Source: Candidatus Methylacidiphilales bacterium (GTDB taxonomy: Bacteria; Verrucomicrobiota; Verrucomicrobiia; Methylacidiphilales; CAZTYG01). Taken from it: a stretch of DNA of 64,000 nt. Position 1 is the first letter of the stretch. Every line of letters begins with the position of its first letter. The position numbers and the translations under genes are program-made. This document shows, piece by piece, positions 45,469 to 54,505 of this stretch. Under the pieces are notes generated by a model. That model was not told the origin of the DNA. It did no database searches and saw nothing but the letters and a program-made list of their open reading frames with translations. The stretch lies in the NCBI GenBank assembly GCA_033875315.1, contig JANRJG010000009.1, positions 62,001 to 126,000 on the forward strand. The letters are read 5' to 3'.

Positions 45469-45513
45469 GGCTCTTGTCTACCCCTTTGCGTCGCAAGATC
45501 AATCCCGCGCTGA

Positions 45514-46047
45514 TCAAATCAAACCGAGCTTCATCTTACCGACTTCGGTGATCATGTTCTGGTTCCAAGGCGGGTCCCAGACCAATTCCACCTCGGCTTC
45601 TTTGATCCCATCCACGGTCAGGACCTTGCTCTTGGCGTCGGCCTGGATCGTCGGCCCCATGCCGCATCCCGGGGCGGTCAGGGTCATCTTCACATCCACC
45701 CTCTTGCCACCTTCGATCTCGGATGTCTTCATTTCATAAACCAGGCCGAGGTCCACGATGTTGACCGGAATCTCCGGATCGTAAACGGTCTTCAACCGGT
45801 CCCAGATGATCGTCTCCAAATCGCTTCCATCGGCGGCGGGTGCTTCCGGAGCGGCCGGTTTTTCCCGGCCCAGGGCGTCGGCATCAGCGGCTTCAATACG
45901 GAACATGCCCAGGTCGCAAACGATGGTGTAAGTGCCTCCCAGAGCCTGGGTGATGCCGACCTCGGTTCCGGCAGGCAGATTCACTTTCTCGCCGCTGGGG
46001 ATGCGCACCGCGTCGCAGGCGCGCGTCAATGGAAAGGGGTCGTTCAT
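45514..46047 (-). CDS. sufT: Putative Fe-S assembly protein SufT
   Basis: This 177-aa protein has the SufT N-terminal domain ([42 protein letters not shown]) followed by a MIP18/DUF59 domain (LKTVYDPEIPVNIVDLGLVY, MTLTAPGCGMGP, VELVWDPPWN). SufT-type proteins support Fe-S cluster maturation or delivery. Its start overlaps the scaffold gene stop by 4 bp. Confidence 0.92.
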   Translation of the reverse strand: MNDPFPLTRACDAVRIPSGEKVNLPAGTEVGITQALGGTYTIVCDLGMFRIEAADADALGREKPAAPEAPAADGSDLETIIWDRLKTVYDPEIPVNIVDLGLVYEMKTSEIEGGKRVDVKMTLTAPGCGMGPTIQADAKSKVLTVDGIKEAEVELVWDPPWNQNMITEVGKMKLGLI

Positions 46048-46556
46048 GAAGGGTTGGATCCTGAGGGAGCGGAAGGGGGAAGGAAAACGATTTTTTTGGC
46101 CTGCCCGGCCTGCTGCAGGCTGGCGGACAAGCCGGTGGCGGGAGCCGGGGCATGGGTGGCCAGGGAAACCGTGCCGCCTGCCCCCCCCTCCAGTGCCTGG
46201 CGGAGGGCTTCCTCGACCAGGGTGGCGCAGTGGATCTTCATCGGGGGCAGAGCACCCAAGGGGGCAGCCAGGTCCTGGCCGGAAAGATGACGGGCCTCCG
46301 CGGCGGTCTTGCCCACCAGCATTTCGGTGGCGACACTGGCCACGGCCATGGCCGTCTCGCAGCCGAAGGACTGGAAGCTGGCCTGGTCGATGACTTTGCC
46401 CCCCTGCCCATCCTCGCGGTATTTCAACCAGATGCGCAACATGTCACCGCAACCGGGGCTGCCGGCCGTTCCCACGGCATCGGCGTCTTTCAATTCGCCC
46501 AGGTTCTGCGGTTGTTCCACCGCCCGGGCAACGCGCTGCTCTAAGGATTCGGACAT
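46044..46556 (-). CDS. IscU/SufU-type Fe-S scaffold protein
   Basis: This 170-aa protein has three conserved scaffold cysteines, C36 (GSPGCGDML, with Asp38), C66 (SFGCETAMA) and C110 (MKIHCATLVEEAL), the ligand set for nascent [2Fe-2S] clusters. The C-terminal 40 residues are low-complexity. It is coupled to sufT and close to the suf genes. No cysteine desulfurase gene is in the window, so the sulfur donor must be encoded elsewhere. Confidence 0.9.
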   Translation of the reverse strand: MSESLEQRVARAVEQPQNLGELKDADAVGTAGSPGCGDMLRIWLKYREDGQGGKVIDQASFQSFGCETAMAVASVATEMLVGKTAAEARHLSGQDLAAPLGALPPMKIHCATLVEEALRQALEGGAGGTVSLATHAPAPATGLSASLQQAGQAKKIVFLPPSAPSGSNPS

Positions 46557-46760
46557 TTGGACAATTTAGCCTCAAAAAAGCACAAATGCCGCAAAAAAAT
46601 GGGTCCGGGTTGCAACCATCAGAGCAGCCATTCCATTTGGATCCGCATGAAACAAACACCCCCCTTTGGAAGCGTTGCGCCCGTTTGTGTTAATTCATTG
46701 ACGACCACCGAAACGCTCACCAGCCTGCACATGAATTCCCAAACACAATAGACCCCCCTT

Positions 46761-47954
46761 ATGGATATCACCGCCGATACTTCCCTGGCCCGTGAAAGCA
46801 AATCCGGGGCTTTGTTCACTTGGTCCTGGATAGTCGATGCAAAAACCGATCTGGTTTGGATCACGGGAGGCGGGTGGACGGGTCTTTTTCTGCTTTTGCT
46901 CATTCTTCTGGGGGCAGACCCGATGGGCGTCTGGTTCGCTTGGGTGACTCTGGTCGACACCCCCCACTTCATCGGAACCTACACCCGGACCTACTTCGAC
47001 CCCGAAGTCTGGAAACGCCAGCCGTTCTTCCTCTTGGCCAGTCTCGGCTGGCTCCTGGCCGGACCGGCAGTGTTAGGACTCTGCTATCTGCTTTACCGAC
47101 TGGGCGTCCATCAATACACCCTCCCCTGGGGACTTTTCGTGGGGGGCTTCCTCGTCTGGGCCTACATGCACATTGTGCGGCAACATTGGGGTGTATTTGC
47201 CCTGTACCGCCGCAAGGAATCCGGTCCCCTCTCCCGTTGGGCTGACTTCGGGGAAAAATGGCTGCTCCATGCCGTGCTGGGGTTTCCCGCACTTGCGTTC
47301 ATTCTGGTCCACCCACAGATGTCGCGCGAACTGGGCCTGAGGAAAGCGGGTGAACCGGCGCTTTATTCGACCGACGTGCTGCTCGTCATCTGCTGGGGCC
47401 TGGCCCTGGTCTTCTGGGTCCACCAAGCCTGGCGCACGTGGCAGGCCCAGCGTGCCGGGCGGTCCGTCAATGCGGTCAAATTGCTCTTTGCCGTCCTGGT
47501 CACCGCCTACACGGCATTCATCACGTCTTCACCCTGGGTCACGGCCGCACCCATCGTGGTCTTCATGATGCTGACCACGGTGCACCATGACGTCCAATAC
47601 GACGCCGTGGTCTGGCATTACCACCGACGGCGTCAGGCACGGGGAAACCTGTTGCACGGCTTGGCAGGATGGATGACCCGCAATTTGGGAACGTTCCTTT
47701 TCAGCGGAATCCTCATCGCAGCGGCATTCCGGTTCCTTGGTTGCAAAGTTGAAATCCACGAGGGCTGCATCCCGATGTTCACCACAAGCAAAAGCCCGCT
47801 CTTCGGCTCAATGACCCTGCGGGATCTGCTCGTGGCGGTCTTCCTCGGATTTCCCCTCAACCATTATTGGATCGACCAGTTCATCTGGCGACCCAGCCAG
47901 GATGCCAGGCTGGCATCCGACCTCGGGGTAGGAGACAAATCGTCCCAGGCCTGA
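46761..47954 (+). CDS. Polytopic membrane protein with conserved His/Asp motifs, unknown
   Basis: This 397-aa protein has about nine hydrophobic helices. Charged motifs lie at helix edges: VDTPHFIGTYTRTYFD (H69, D80), HIVRQHWGVFALYRRK (H137, H142), TTVHHDVQYDAVVWHYHRRR (H275, H276, H286, H288) and NHYWIDQFIWR (H368, D372). Such spacing suggests a metal-dependent membrane enzyme. It loosely recalls membrane di-iron or Brp/Blh-type oxygenases, but I cannot assign a family. It is divergent from the Fe-S scaffold gene and convergent with the rhodanese-like gene, within the Suf neighbourhood. Confidence 0.7.
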   Translation: MDITADTSLARESKSGALFTWSWIVDAKTDLVWITGGGWTGLFLLLLILLGADPMGVWFAWVTLVDTPHFIGTYTRTYFDPEVWKRQPFFLLASLGWLLAGPAVLGLCYLLYRLGVHQYTLPWGLFVGGFLVWAYMHIVRQHWGVFALYRRKESGPLSRWADFGEKWLLHAVLGFPALAFILVHPQMSRELGLRKAGEPALYSTDVLLVICWGLALVFWVHQAWRTWQAQRAGRSVNAVKLLFAVLVTAYTAFITSSPWVTAAPIVVFMMLTTVHHDVQYDAVVWHYHRRRQARGNLLHGLAGWMTRNLGTFLFSGILIAAAFRFLGCKVEIHEGCIPMFTTSKSPLFGSMTLRDLLVAVFLGFPLNHYWIDQFIWRPSQDARLASDLGVGDKSSQA

Positions 47955-47990
47955 ACCGACCGGCATGGGCGGGCACGTGCCCGGTGCGTT

Positions 47991-48533
47991 TCAACCGATC
48001 TGGTAGCGCGGCAGGGACGGATCGACCTCGACCGCCCAGGCATCAATCCCGCCCTTGAGCGCATAGGCTTCCTTGAGCCCGTGGCCGATGAAGTAAGAGA
48101 CCGCGTCCATGATGTGCTTTCCCTGGTGGTCGTAGAACACCACGGCGCCCGGCCCGGCATGGTCCAGCAGTTGCCGGGTCAATTCCTGGCTCAACAATTC
48201 CGAACCGGGGATGTGGACCGCCTCATGCTCCTCCCGCGAGCGGATGTCGACCAAACGGATGGCTTCCCCTTTTTTCAGCCGGGCGTTGATATCCAGCGGG
48301 GAACACTGCAAGCGGTCTTCCTCAACCTGGGCCGCGAGGATGGTTTCGACGGCCCGGGCGGGGTCGAGGTTTTCATTGCGAAGACAGACCTGTTCCAGCG
48401 TTTCCTCCGGCTGGAATCCACAACTGCTGCACCCGCCGATATGGAAAGCGCGGAAGAGAGCCCGGCGTGCAGCGGGAAAGGCGGATTCGATGGCCGCCAT
48501 GGTCATGTCCGGTTGGCAGGATGGGGTGGGCAT
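47991..48533 (-). CDS. Rhodanese-like protein with N-terminal redox-disulfide domain
   Basis: This 180-aa protein combines an N-terminal CxxC domain (IGGCSSCGFQPEETLEQVC, C35/C38/C50), resembling the hybrid-cluster-associated disulfide domain, with a rhodanese fold (IRLVDIRSREEHEAVHIPGS, ALKGGIDAW). In active rhodaneses the loop is Y-C-x-x-G-x-R. Here it is Y-D-H-Q-G-K-H (134-140), so the persulfide Cys is replaced by Asp135. Sulfur may instead be carried by the N-terminal cysteines, which is inference. It lies about 105 bp beyond sufD on the same strand. Confidence 0.85.
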   Translation of the reverse strand: MPTPSCQPDMTMAAIESAFPAARRALFRAFHIGGCSSCGFQPEETLEQVCLRNENLDPARAVETILAAQVEEDRLQCSPLDINARLKKGEAIRLVDIRSREEHEAVHIPGSELLSQELTRQLLDHAGPGAVVFYDHQGKHIMDAVSYFIGHGLKEAYALKGGIDAWAVEVDPSLPRYQIG

Positions 48534-48639
48534 GGGTTTTAGTTATTGGTCCCGCTTGCGCTCGCGACGAATGTCGGATTGCGTCCTTGGTCCTTGGTGA
48601 GGGTTAAAGGGCCTTTCACCAAGGACTAGGGACCAGGGA

Positions 48640-50052
48640 CTACTCCGTCCCTTGAAGGACGCGAACCTGGGTCGGATCGATGTCGCCTTCGACCACGGTT
48701 TCGGTACGGATGCTCTCGGAGCGGTCGAATTTGGACACGATGCGCTCGCGCAGGTATGCGGAGATGCCAGCGTGGCCGAATCGCTCCAGCACTTCCTCGA
48801 AGAACCCGATGGCGAGAAGGTGGCGGGCCTGGTGGGCATTGATGCCCCGGCTGAGGAGGTAGAACAATTCCTCGGGATCGATCTGTCCCGTGGTGGCGCC
48901 GTGCGAACACTTGACGTCGTCATTGAGGATTTCCAGGCCGGGCATGGAATCGGCCTCGGCCTCGGGGTCGAGGAGAAGATTGCGATTGGTTTGGTAGGCG
49001 TCGGTCCAGCGGGCGCCGGGGTCGACACGGATGAGGCCCTGGAAGACCGCCTTGGCGCGGTGGTTGAGGGTGTTTTTGTAGAGAAGGTCGCTGGTGGTGT
49101 GGGGGGCGCAGTGGCTTTGCAGGGTGCGGAGGTCGATCTCCTGGTGGTCGTGACCGACAGCGACCGCCAGCATGTCGCTGCGTCCGCCCTCGCCGGTCAG
49201 GCGGCTGTGGCTTTCGGTGCGGATGAACCCGCCTCCGAGGTGGACATTGAGGTACTTGCCCGAGGCCTGGCGGTCCACCGTGGTGGAATTGAGGTGGAAG
49301 GCCAGGGTTTTTTCGTTCCATTCCTGCACCGAGAGGTAATCAACCTTGGCGCCGGGGGCGAGGATGAGGTCTTTGATGCCGCAGACAAAACCCTGGGCCT
49401 GGTCAAGGGAGTTGAAGAAATCGATGAAGGTGGCCGAGCTGTTTTCACCGGCAATGACCAGGGTGTGGGGGAAGATGGCCGAACCCTCGCCGGAAAGCTG
49501 GTGGTAGGCGGCGATGGGGAGGGTGATGTGGACGTTTTTGGGAATGATGAGGACGCTGCCCGCGCGACACCAAGCGCGGTGGAGGGCGGCGAACTTGGCC
49601 GAGCCAAGCGGGAAGTCCGAGGTCATGAAATGCCTGCGGACCAGATCACCGTGCTTGCAGACGGCGGTCTCCAGGCTTTCCCAAATGACGCCCTGGCGCT
49701 GAAGTTCTTCCGGGAGCGGGTGGAATTCGACAACCTGGTCATTGGCAAAGACCACGCGGGCCGCGAGGGGGAAGGCCGGGAGGGTGGTCGATGGGCGCAG
49801 CAAAGCCGGATCAGCGGGTGGGGCGGGGCGGAAACCCTCCAGCTTGAGCGCGCGGACGTTGGCAAAACGCCAGTCCTCGTCCTTGCGCTTGGGCATGGGC
49901 AGGTTCTGGAAACTCTCCCAAGCCGCCGCGCGTCCCTCCGTCCACCAATCGGCCCAATCCGGCAAGGTGGCCGGGGAAAGGATGGTGCCGTCCGCACCGG
50001 TCTGGGCAGATGATCCGGGCTTGGAAGGAGCAGTGGGCAAGAGCGTATCCAT
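48640..50052 (-). CDS. sufD: Fe-S cluster assembly protein SufD
   Basis: This 470-aa beta-helix partner of SufB is recognised by PMPKRKDEDWRFANVRALKL near the N-terminus, LHLGGGFIRTESHS-like segments in the middle, and the C-terminal CSHGATTGQIDPEELFYLLS then RGI. It forms the SufBC2D scaffold with SufB and SufC. The ATG at 50052 lies 62 bp after the ferredoxin stop. Confidence 0.93.
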   Translation of the reverse strand: MDTLLPTAPSKPGSSAQTGADGTILSPATLPDWADWWTEGRAAAWESFQNLPMPKRKDEDWRFANVRALKLEGFRPAPPADPALLRPSTTLPAFPLAARVVFANDQVVEFHPLPEELQRQGVIWESLETAVCKHGDLVRRHFMTSDFPLGSAKFAALHRAWCRAGSVLIIPKNVHITLPIAAYHQLSGEGSAIFPHTLVIAGENSSATFIDFFNSLDQAQGFVCGIKDLILAPGAKVDYLSVQEWNEKTLAFHLNSTTVDRQASGKYLNVHLGGGFIRTESHSRLTGEGGRSDMLAVAVGHDHQEIDLRTLQSHCAPHTTSDLLYKNTLNHRAKAVFQGLIRVDPGARWTDAYQTNRNLLLDPEAEADSMPGLEILNDDVKCSHGATTGQIDPEELFYLLSRGINAHQARHLLAIGFFEEVLERFGHAGISAYLRERIVSKFDRSESIRTETVVEGDIDPTQVRVLQGTE

Positions 50053-50114
50053 GTTCGGGTCTTCCTGAATGATTGACCGCCCTGCGGGGGAAGACCCGCC
50101 CGGGCGGGGCGGGT

Positions 50115-50348
50115 TCAAACGCCGTCGTTGCCGATGGCTTCGACCGGGCAGCCTTCCATGGCTTCCTTGCAGAGGGCTTCCTCTTCTGGGCTACCGGGCT
50201 GTTTGTAGACGTAGGAGTGTCCTCCGTCGTCGTTGCGGGTGAAGTTGGCCGGGGCGGTTTCGCGGCACAGGTCGCAGTCGATGCACTGGTTGTCGACGTA
50301 GAATTTGCCGGACACGTTGTCGGTGTATTTGTTTTCGAGGTCTGCCAT
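50115..50348 (-). CDS. 4Fe-4S ferredoxin embedded in the suf operon
   Basis: This 77-aa protein has one cluster motif, CIDCDLC (C22, C25, C28), with a distal CPVEA (C67), as in single [4Fe-4S] ferredoxins. An extra Cys60 is present. The start MADLENKY follows the sufB stop by about 40 bp. It may supply electrons for cluster assembly, which is inferred from position between sufB and sufD. Confidence 0.92.
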   Translation of the reverse strand: MADLENKYTDNVSGKFYVDNQCIDCDLCRETAPANFTRNDDGGHSYVYKQPGSPEEEALCKEAMEGCPVEAIGNDGV

Positions 50349-50388
50349 AAGTATGAAGTTTGGGTATTGAGGGTTGAGCCGAGGAGTG

Positions 50389-51795
50389 TTACCCAACCGA
50401 CCCCTCCATTTCAAGATCGATCAAGCGCTTGAGTTCCACGCTGTATTCCATGGGGAACTGGGAGACGAGGTCGTTGACGAAGCCATTGACGCTCATGCTC
50501 ATGGCCTGGGCTTCGGTGAGGCCGCGCTGTTGCATGTAGAAGATCTGTTCGGCGCTGACTTTGCTCACGCTGGCCTCGTGTTGGACCGAATTCCCCTGCC
50601 CCCGGACCGTGATGGCCGGGTAGGTATCGGTGCGGGAATGGGAGTTGATCAGGAGGGCGTCACACTCGGTGTTGTTTTTGCAGCCCTTGAGGTGTTTTGG
50701 GATGTGGACCAAGCCCCGGTAGGAAGCGCGACCGCTGCCGATGCTGATGCTCTTGGAGGTGATGGTCGAGGTGGTCTCGTCGGCGGCGTGGATCATCTTG
50801 GCGCCGGTGTCCTGGTGCTGGCCGTTGTTGGCCAGCGCGATGGAAAGAACCTCGCCGCGGGCCTTGCGGCCCTTGAGGATGACGCCGGGATATTTCATGG
50901 TGAGGCGGGAACCGATGTTGCAATCGATCCACTTGATTTCGGCTTCTTCCATGGCCAGACCGCGCTTGGTGACGAGGTTGTAGACGTTGGCGCTCCAGTT
51001 CTGGACGGTGATGTACTGGATCTTGGCCCCCTTGAGGGCGACCAGTTCGACCACGGCGCTGTGGAGGGTGGCGGTCTCGAATTTGGGGGCCGTGCAACCT
51101 TCCATGTAGGTCAATTCGGCGCCCTCGTCGGCAATGATCAGGGTTCGTTCGAACTGGCCGAAGTTCTCCGCGTTGATACGGAAATAAGCCTGGAGCGGGT
51201 GCCTGACCTTCACTCCCTTGGGTACGTAGATGAAACTGCCGCCGCTGAAGACGGCACTGTTGAGGGCGGAGTACTTGTTGTCGGCGGTGGGGATGACCTT
51301 GCCGAACCACGGACGGAAGATTTCCGGGTGCTGGTGCAGGGCCTCGGTGCTGCCCATGAAAATAACCCCCTGGTCGGAGAGGGCGGCCTTGACGTTCGAG
51401 TAGGCGGCCTCGCTGTCGAACTGGGCCTCGACGCCGGCGAGGAACTTGCGTTCTTTCTCAGGGATGCCGAGGCGCTCAAAGGTGCGTTTGACGTCATCGG
51501 GCACCTCGTCCCAACTGCGCTTGGGGGTCTGGCCCTTGGACAGGTAGTAGCGGATGGCGTCGTAATGGATGTTTTCCAAGTCCTTGGTGGCCCAGTGGGT
51601 CGGGTTGGGCTTGGAGCGGAAGACCTGGAGGGCGTTGAGCCGGAACTCCCGGATCCATTCCGGATCTTTTTTGACATCGCAGATGTAACGGATGGTTTCC
51701 TCGTTGAGGCCGTAGCCGGCATCGAAGGCGTAATCCTCGGGGTAGGAAAAATTCCCGTTGTCGATTTCCAGATTCAGGTCGGGTTTTTCGCTCAT
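50389..51795 (-). CDS. sufB: Fe-S cluster assembly protein SufB
   Basis: This 468-aa protein has conserved segments [60 protein letters not shown] and [18 protein letters not shown]. The invariant core Cys is in EGCTAPK. It is the main scaffold subunit for nascent [4Fe-4S] clusters. It lies 37 bp after sufC. Confidence 0.96.
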   Translation of the reverse strand: MSEKPDLNLEIDNGNFSYPEDYAFDAGYGLNEETIRYICDVKKDPEWIREFRLNALQVFRSKPNPTHWATKDLENIHYDAIRYYLSKGQTPKRSWDEVPDDVKRTFERLGIPEKERKFLAGVEAQFDSEAAYSNVKAALSDQGVIFMGSTEALHQHPEIFRPWFGKVIPTADNKYSALNSAVFSGGSFIYVPKGVKVRHPLQAYFRINAENFGQFERTLIIADEGAELTYMEGCTAPKFETATLHSAVVELVALKGAKIQYITVQNWSANVYNLVTKRGLAMEEAEIKWIDCNIGSRLTMKYPGVILKGRKARGEVLSIALANNGQHQDTGAKMIHAADETTSTITSKSISIGSGRASYRGLVHIPKHLKGCKNNTECDALLINSHSRTDTYPAITVRGQGNSVQHEASVSKVSAEQIFYMQQRGLTEAQAMSMSVNGFVNDLVSQFPMEYSVELKRLIDLEMEGSVG

Positions 51796-51832
51796 GGTGT
51801 TTTCGTTTTCCTATGGGAGGGGCGGAACGTTA

Positions 51833-52597
51833 TCAGGCGGACGCGGGCTGCGCGGATTCCTTGATGATCCAATCGTAGCCTTTTTCTTCCAATGTCAGGG
51901 CCAGTTCGCGTCCCCCCGTCCGGACGACGCGTCCTTGGACCATGACATGGACCACGTCGGGCACGATGTAATTGAGGAGGCGTTGGTAGTGGGTGATGAC
52001 GAGGGCGCCGAGGGCGGGTCCGCGCAATTTATTCACCCCTTCGGAGACAATGCGAAGGGCATCAATGTCGAGACCGCTGTCGGTTTCGTCGAGGACCGCG
52101 TAAGTGGGTTCGAGCATGGCCATTTGGAGAATTTCGTTGCGCTTCTTTTCACCGCCGGAAAAACCGTCATTGACCGGGCGGCTGGTGAAGGACTTGTCCA
52201 TCTCGAGCATGGCCATCTTGGCATAAAGCTTTTTGTAGTATTCGACGGCGTCGATTTCCTGGCCTTCGGGCAGGCGGGCTTGGAGCGCGGCGCGGATGAA
52301 GTTGGCGATGCTGACTCCGGGGATTTCGCTGGGGTATTGGAAGGCGAGGAAGAGCCCCTTGCGGGCCCGTGCGTCGGGTTCCATTTCGAGGATGTTTTCC
52401 CCGTTGAGCAGGACCTCGCCCTCGGTGACCTGGTAGTCCGGGTGACCGGCCATGACCTTGGCCAAGGTGCTTTTGCCCGAGCCATTGGGGCCCATCAACG
52501 CATGAACCTCGCCCTGCGGAAGGGTCAAAGAGAGACCTTGAAGAATCTCCCGGTCTTCTATGCGGGCGTGGAGGTTGCGGATTTCAAGCGTATTCAT
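51833..52597 (-). CDS. sufC: Fe-S cluster assembly ATPase SufC
   Basis: This 254-aa ABC-type ATPase has Walker [10 protein letters not shown], signature [11 protein letters not shown], Walker [13 protein letters not shown], and a family-typical TRLPEGQ-like insertion. It starts the sufC-sufB-ferredoxin-sufD run. The usual SufS desulfurase is not adjacent. Confidence 0.97.
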   Translation of the reverse strand: MNTLEIRNLHARIEDREILQGLSLTLPQGEVHALMGPNGSGKSTLAKVMAGHPDYQVTEGEVLLNGENILEMEPDARARKGLFLAFQYPSEIPGVSIANFIRAALQARLPEGQEIDAVEYYKKLYAKMAMLEMDKSFTSRPVNDGFSGGEKKRNEILQMAMLEPTYAVLDETDSGLDIDALRIVSEGVNKLRGPALGALVITHYQRLLNYIVPDVVHVMVQGRVVRTGGRELALTLEEKGYDWIIKESAQPASA

Positions 52598-52743
52598 GCC
52601 TCAACAGTATAGAGGCAGCTACCGGGGGCGCAAATAAAACCGAATCTCATGTGCATTTAGCAGGCTCATACTCCGAGAAGAAAGCCACCCCAGTAGCGGG
52701 CCTTATAAACAGCTTTAGTCAGCAGGGGGACATGAACTGGCCT

Positions 52744-53208
52744 TTATTTTTTCTGGAGTTTGGCAATGCGGGCTTGGAGACCGCTGACGATTTCCGGAGG
52801 GATGGGTCCCGGAATGAGCATCCTTCCCGAACGCAGGGGCATGTCGATGATCGGCGCATAAACCACCGTGCCGTTGATGAGTACGACCATGATCCTGCCG
52901 GAGTTGGAGGAGCTCATTTCCTCCAGAATACGCGTTCCGGTGCTGTCAGCCTGCAGCATCATGCCGCCGTCGGGGGTGGGCAAAACGCTTTGGAGGTGGT
53001 TTTCCGAAAATGCGGCCAAGCGGTTGACGGCGATGATTTGGTTGGGATTGGTAAGCGAAATCTGGAGGGTTTGGCTGGCCGCTTCTGTGCGCGACTGGAC
53101 CTGGACATGGATACGAAAAGTCATTTCAGGTTTCGAGGCCCCCGCGCACACGTTCTGTTGTGGGGTGAGGACAAAGACAGAGAGGAGAGCGGCCAAAATC
53201 CTTAGCAT
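52744..53208 (-). CDS. Stand-alone SecD P1-head-like secreted protein
   Basis: This 154-aa protein has a signal peptide (MLRILAALLSVFVLTPQQNV onward). Its domain resembles the SecD P1 head: LQADSTGTRILEEMSSSNSG, then IMVVLINGTVVYAPIIDMPL and RSGRMLIPG. It has no transmembrane SecD core. Function is unknown. It may be a periplasmic homologue of the SecD P1 domain. The ATG at 53208 is chosen for the signal peptide. Confidence 0.65.
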   Translation of the reverse strand: MLRILAALLSVFVLTPQQNVCAGASKPEMTFRIHVQVQSRTEAASQTLQISLTNPNQIIAVNRLAAFSENHLQSVLPTPDGGMMLQADSTGTRILEEMSSSNSGRIMVVLINGTVVYAPIIDMPLRSGRMLIPGPIPPEIVSGLQARIAKLQKK

Positions 53209-53293
53209 CAATGCATGCTGCCCTATTCCGGGCCGATGCCAAGTATTCCGGAAATCAAAGAAGATTGAATCGGGCCGTCTCCTCCCCCATCTT

Positions 53294-53878
53294 ATGGGCA
53301 TGCGCATCTTCACGGCCCTGATACTGGCGGCCTGCCTTGTTCCCGCCGCCCAGGCAGTAGACGTCAATCCCCAACGCCGTACCATTCCGGATAATTTCAT
53401 CAATCCCCCGGGCAAGCGCTACAGTATCTTCGCCGGTGACCCGGCGCGGGTGCAGCGGGCCAATGAAATCAATCTGAAAGATTTCAGCACGCAAGTTCAG
53501 ATCGAACCGGCATCGCTGTCCCTCTCCAACCCGGTCAATGCCCAGGGCCAGGCCGTGACGGGATTCAAGGTCACCTTCAAGGTGCAGAACAACGGCAAGA
53601 AAAAATCCTATCCCCTCTCGTTCCCCGATGCCCAGCGCTACGATCTGGCGGTCAGCGGCCCGGACGATAGTTTGGTCTGGCTTTGGTCGGAGGACAAAAT
53701 ATTCACCCAAGAAGCCGACTCCCTCTTTATCAACGCCGGGGAATCCATCACCTACACCGAAACCATCCCGGTGGAGTCGCTGAAATCCAAGGCCAAGCCC
53801 GGGACCTACAAGGTCGTGGTCATCCTCTCGAACTATCCGGAACTCAAGGACAGCAAGGAAATCACCCTAACTCCCTGA
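53294..53878 (+). CDS. BsuPI-domain secreted protein
   Basis: This 194-aa protein has a signal peptide (MRIFTALILAACLVPAAQA) and a beta-sandwich domain matching BsuPI-type putative proteinase inhibitors: FKVTFKVQNNGKKKSYPLSF, YDLAVSGPDDSLVWLWSEDK, and FINAGESITYTETIPV, followed by PGTYKVVVILS. The N-terminal part (about residues 22-70) is unique. A second ATG two codons on (53300) is equally plausible, and there is no clear Shine-Dalgarno. It is divergent from the SecD-like gene. Confidence 0.7.
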   Translation: MGMRIFTALILAACLVPAAQAVDVNPQRRTIPDNFINPPGKRYSIFAGDPARVQRANEINLKDFSTQVQIEPASLSLSNPVNAQGQAVTGFKVTFKVQNNGKKKSYPLSFPDAQRYDLAVSGPDDSLVWLWSEDKIFTQEADSLFINAGESITYTETIPVESLKSKAKPGTYKVVVILSNYPELKDSKEITLTP

Positions 53879-53889
53879 TTCGGAAACCC

Positions 53890-54462
53890 TCACTCGCGTT
53901 TGTTGAGGATCTCGCGCACCTCGCTCATGCTCAGGACCCCGCCCTTGAGGTCTTTCTTGTTTTGGAGCGTCTGGTTGATGATTTCTATTTCCGTGGTCTT
54001 GCGCGTCAATTCCGGACCCTCGTAACGTTCCCGGGCGGGCTTGTAGGTCTTGTCCCCCATCGGATTGGCGCCGGTGTCGAATCCGGCCGCATTCCGTGTG
54101 CTGTAGTTTCCCGAGAATCCGGTGGCCGGACCGGTCCGATAGGACTGCGAAGCATCGAGGTAGGAACGTCCGTTGAAGACACGGCTTTCCGAGACGCGGA
54201 AGGACTTGTTGAAGCCCTTGTTTTCCGCGGGGAGGCCGAAAGTCGGCATGTCGTTGCGGGGAGTGGTCCTGAATTCTTTCAACCCGTCGTAATTCTTGAC
54301 CCGCTGGAGCGACTGGGTGTCGTAGATCTTGCCGGACATGTCGTAGGACTTTTCCATTTTGTCCTCGAATTGGAGGATGTCTTTGAGCGCGGCCGGGGCC
54401 GACAGCGGCCAGATGACGGAGAGAGCGGCCACGATCCAGGCGGGAAGGAACTTTGGCTTCAC
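53890..54462 (-). CDS. Secreted protein of unknown function
   Basis: This protein is about 190 aa. The GTG start gives VKPKFLPAWIVAALSVIWPL, a signal peptide ending SAPA, then a polar, Asn/Gly/Tyr-rich mature region and a helical C-terminus (SMSEVREILNKRE). An upstream in-frame ATG at 54519 would add an unlikely leader. No family is recognised. It is convergent with the BsuPI gene. Confidence 0.5.
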   Translation of the reverse strand: MKPKFLPAWIVAALSVIWPLSAPAALKDILQFEDKMEKSYDMSGKIYDTQSLQRVKNYDGLKEFRTTPRNDMPTFGLPAENKGFNKSFRVSESRVFNGRSYLDASQSYRTGPATGFSGNYSTRNAAGFDTGANPMGDKTYKPARERYEGPELTRKTTEIEIINQTLQNKKDLKGGVLSMSEVREILNKRE

Positions 54463-54505
54463 CCTTGCAGCATAGCATCGGGAAGCGGACCGGGCCAGTG
54501 GCCAT

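Noticed and set aside
48652-51864. Plus-strand frames of 453 and 496 codons opposite sufD and sufB
   Set aside because: They are antisense to conserved Suf genes. Their low-complexity products resemble the other shadow frames.
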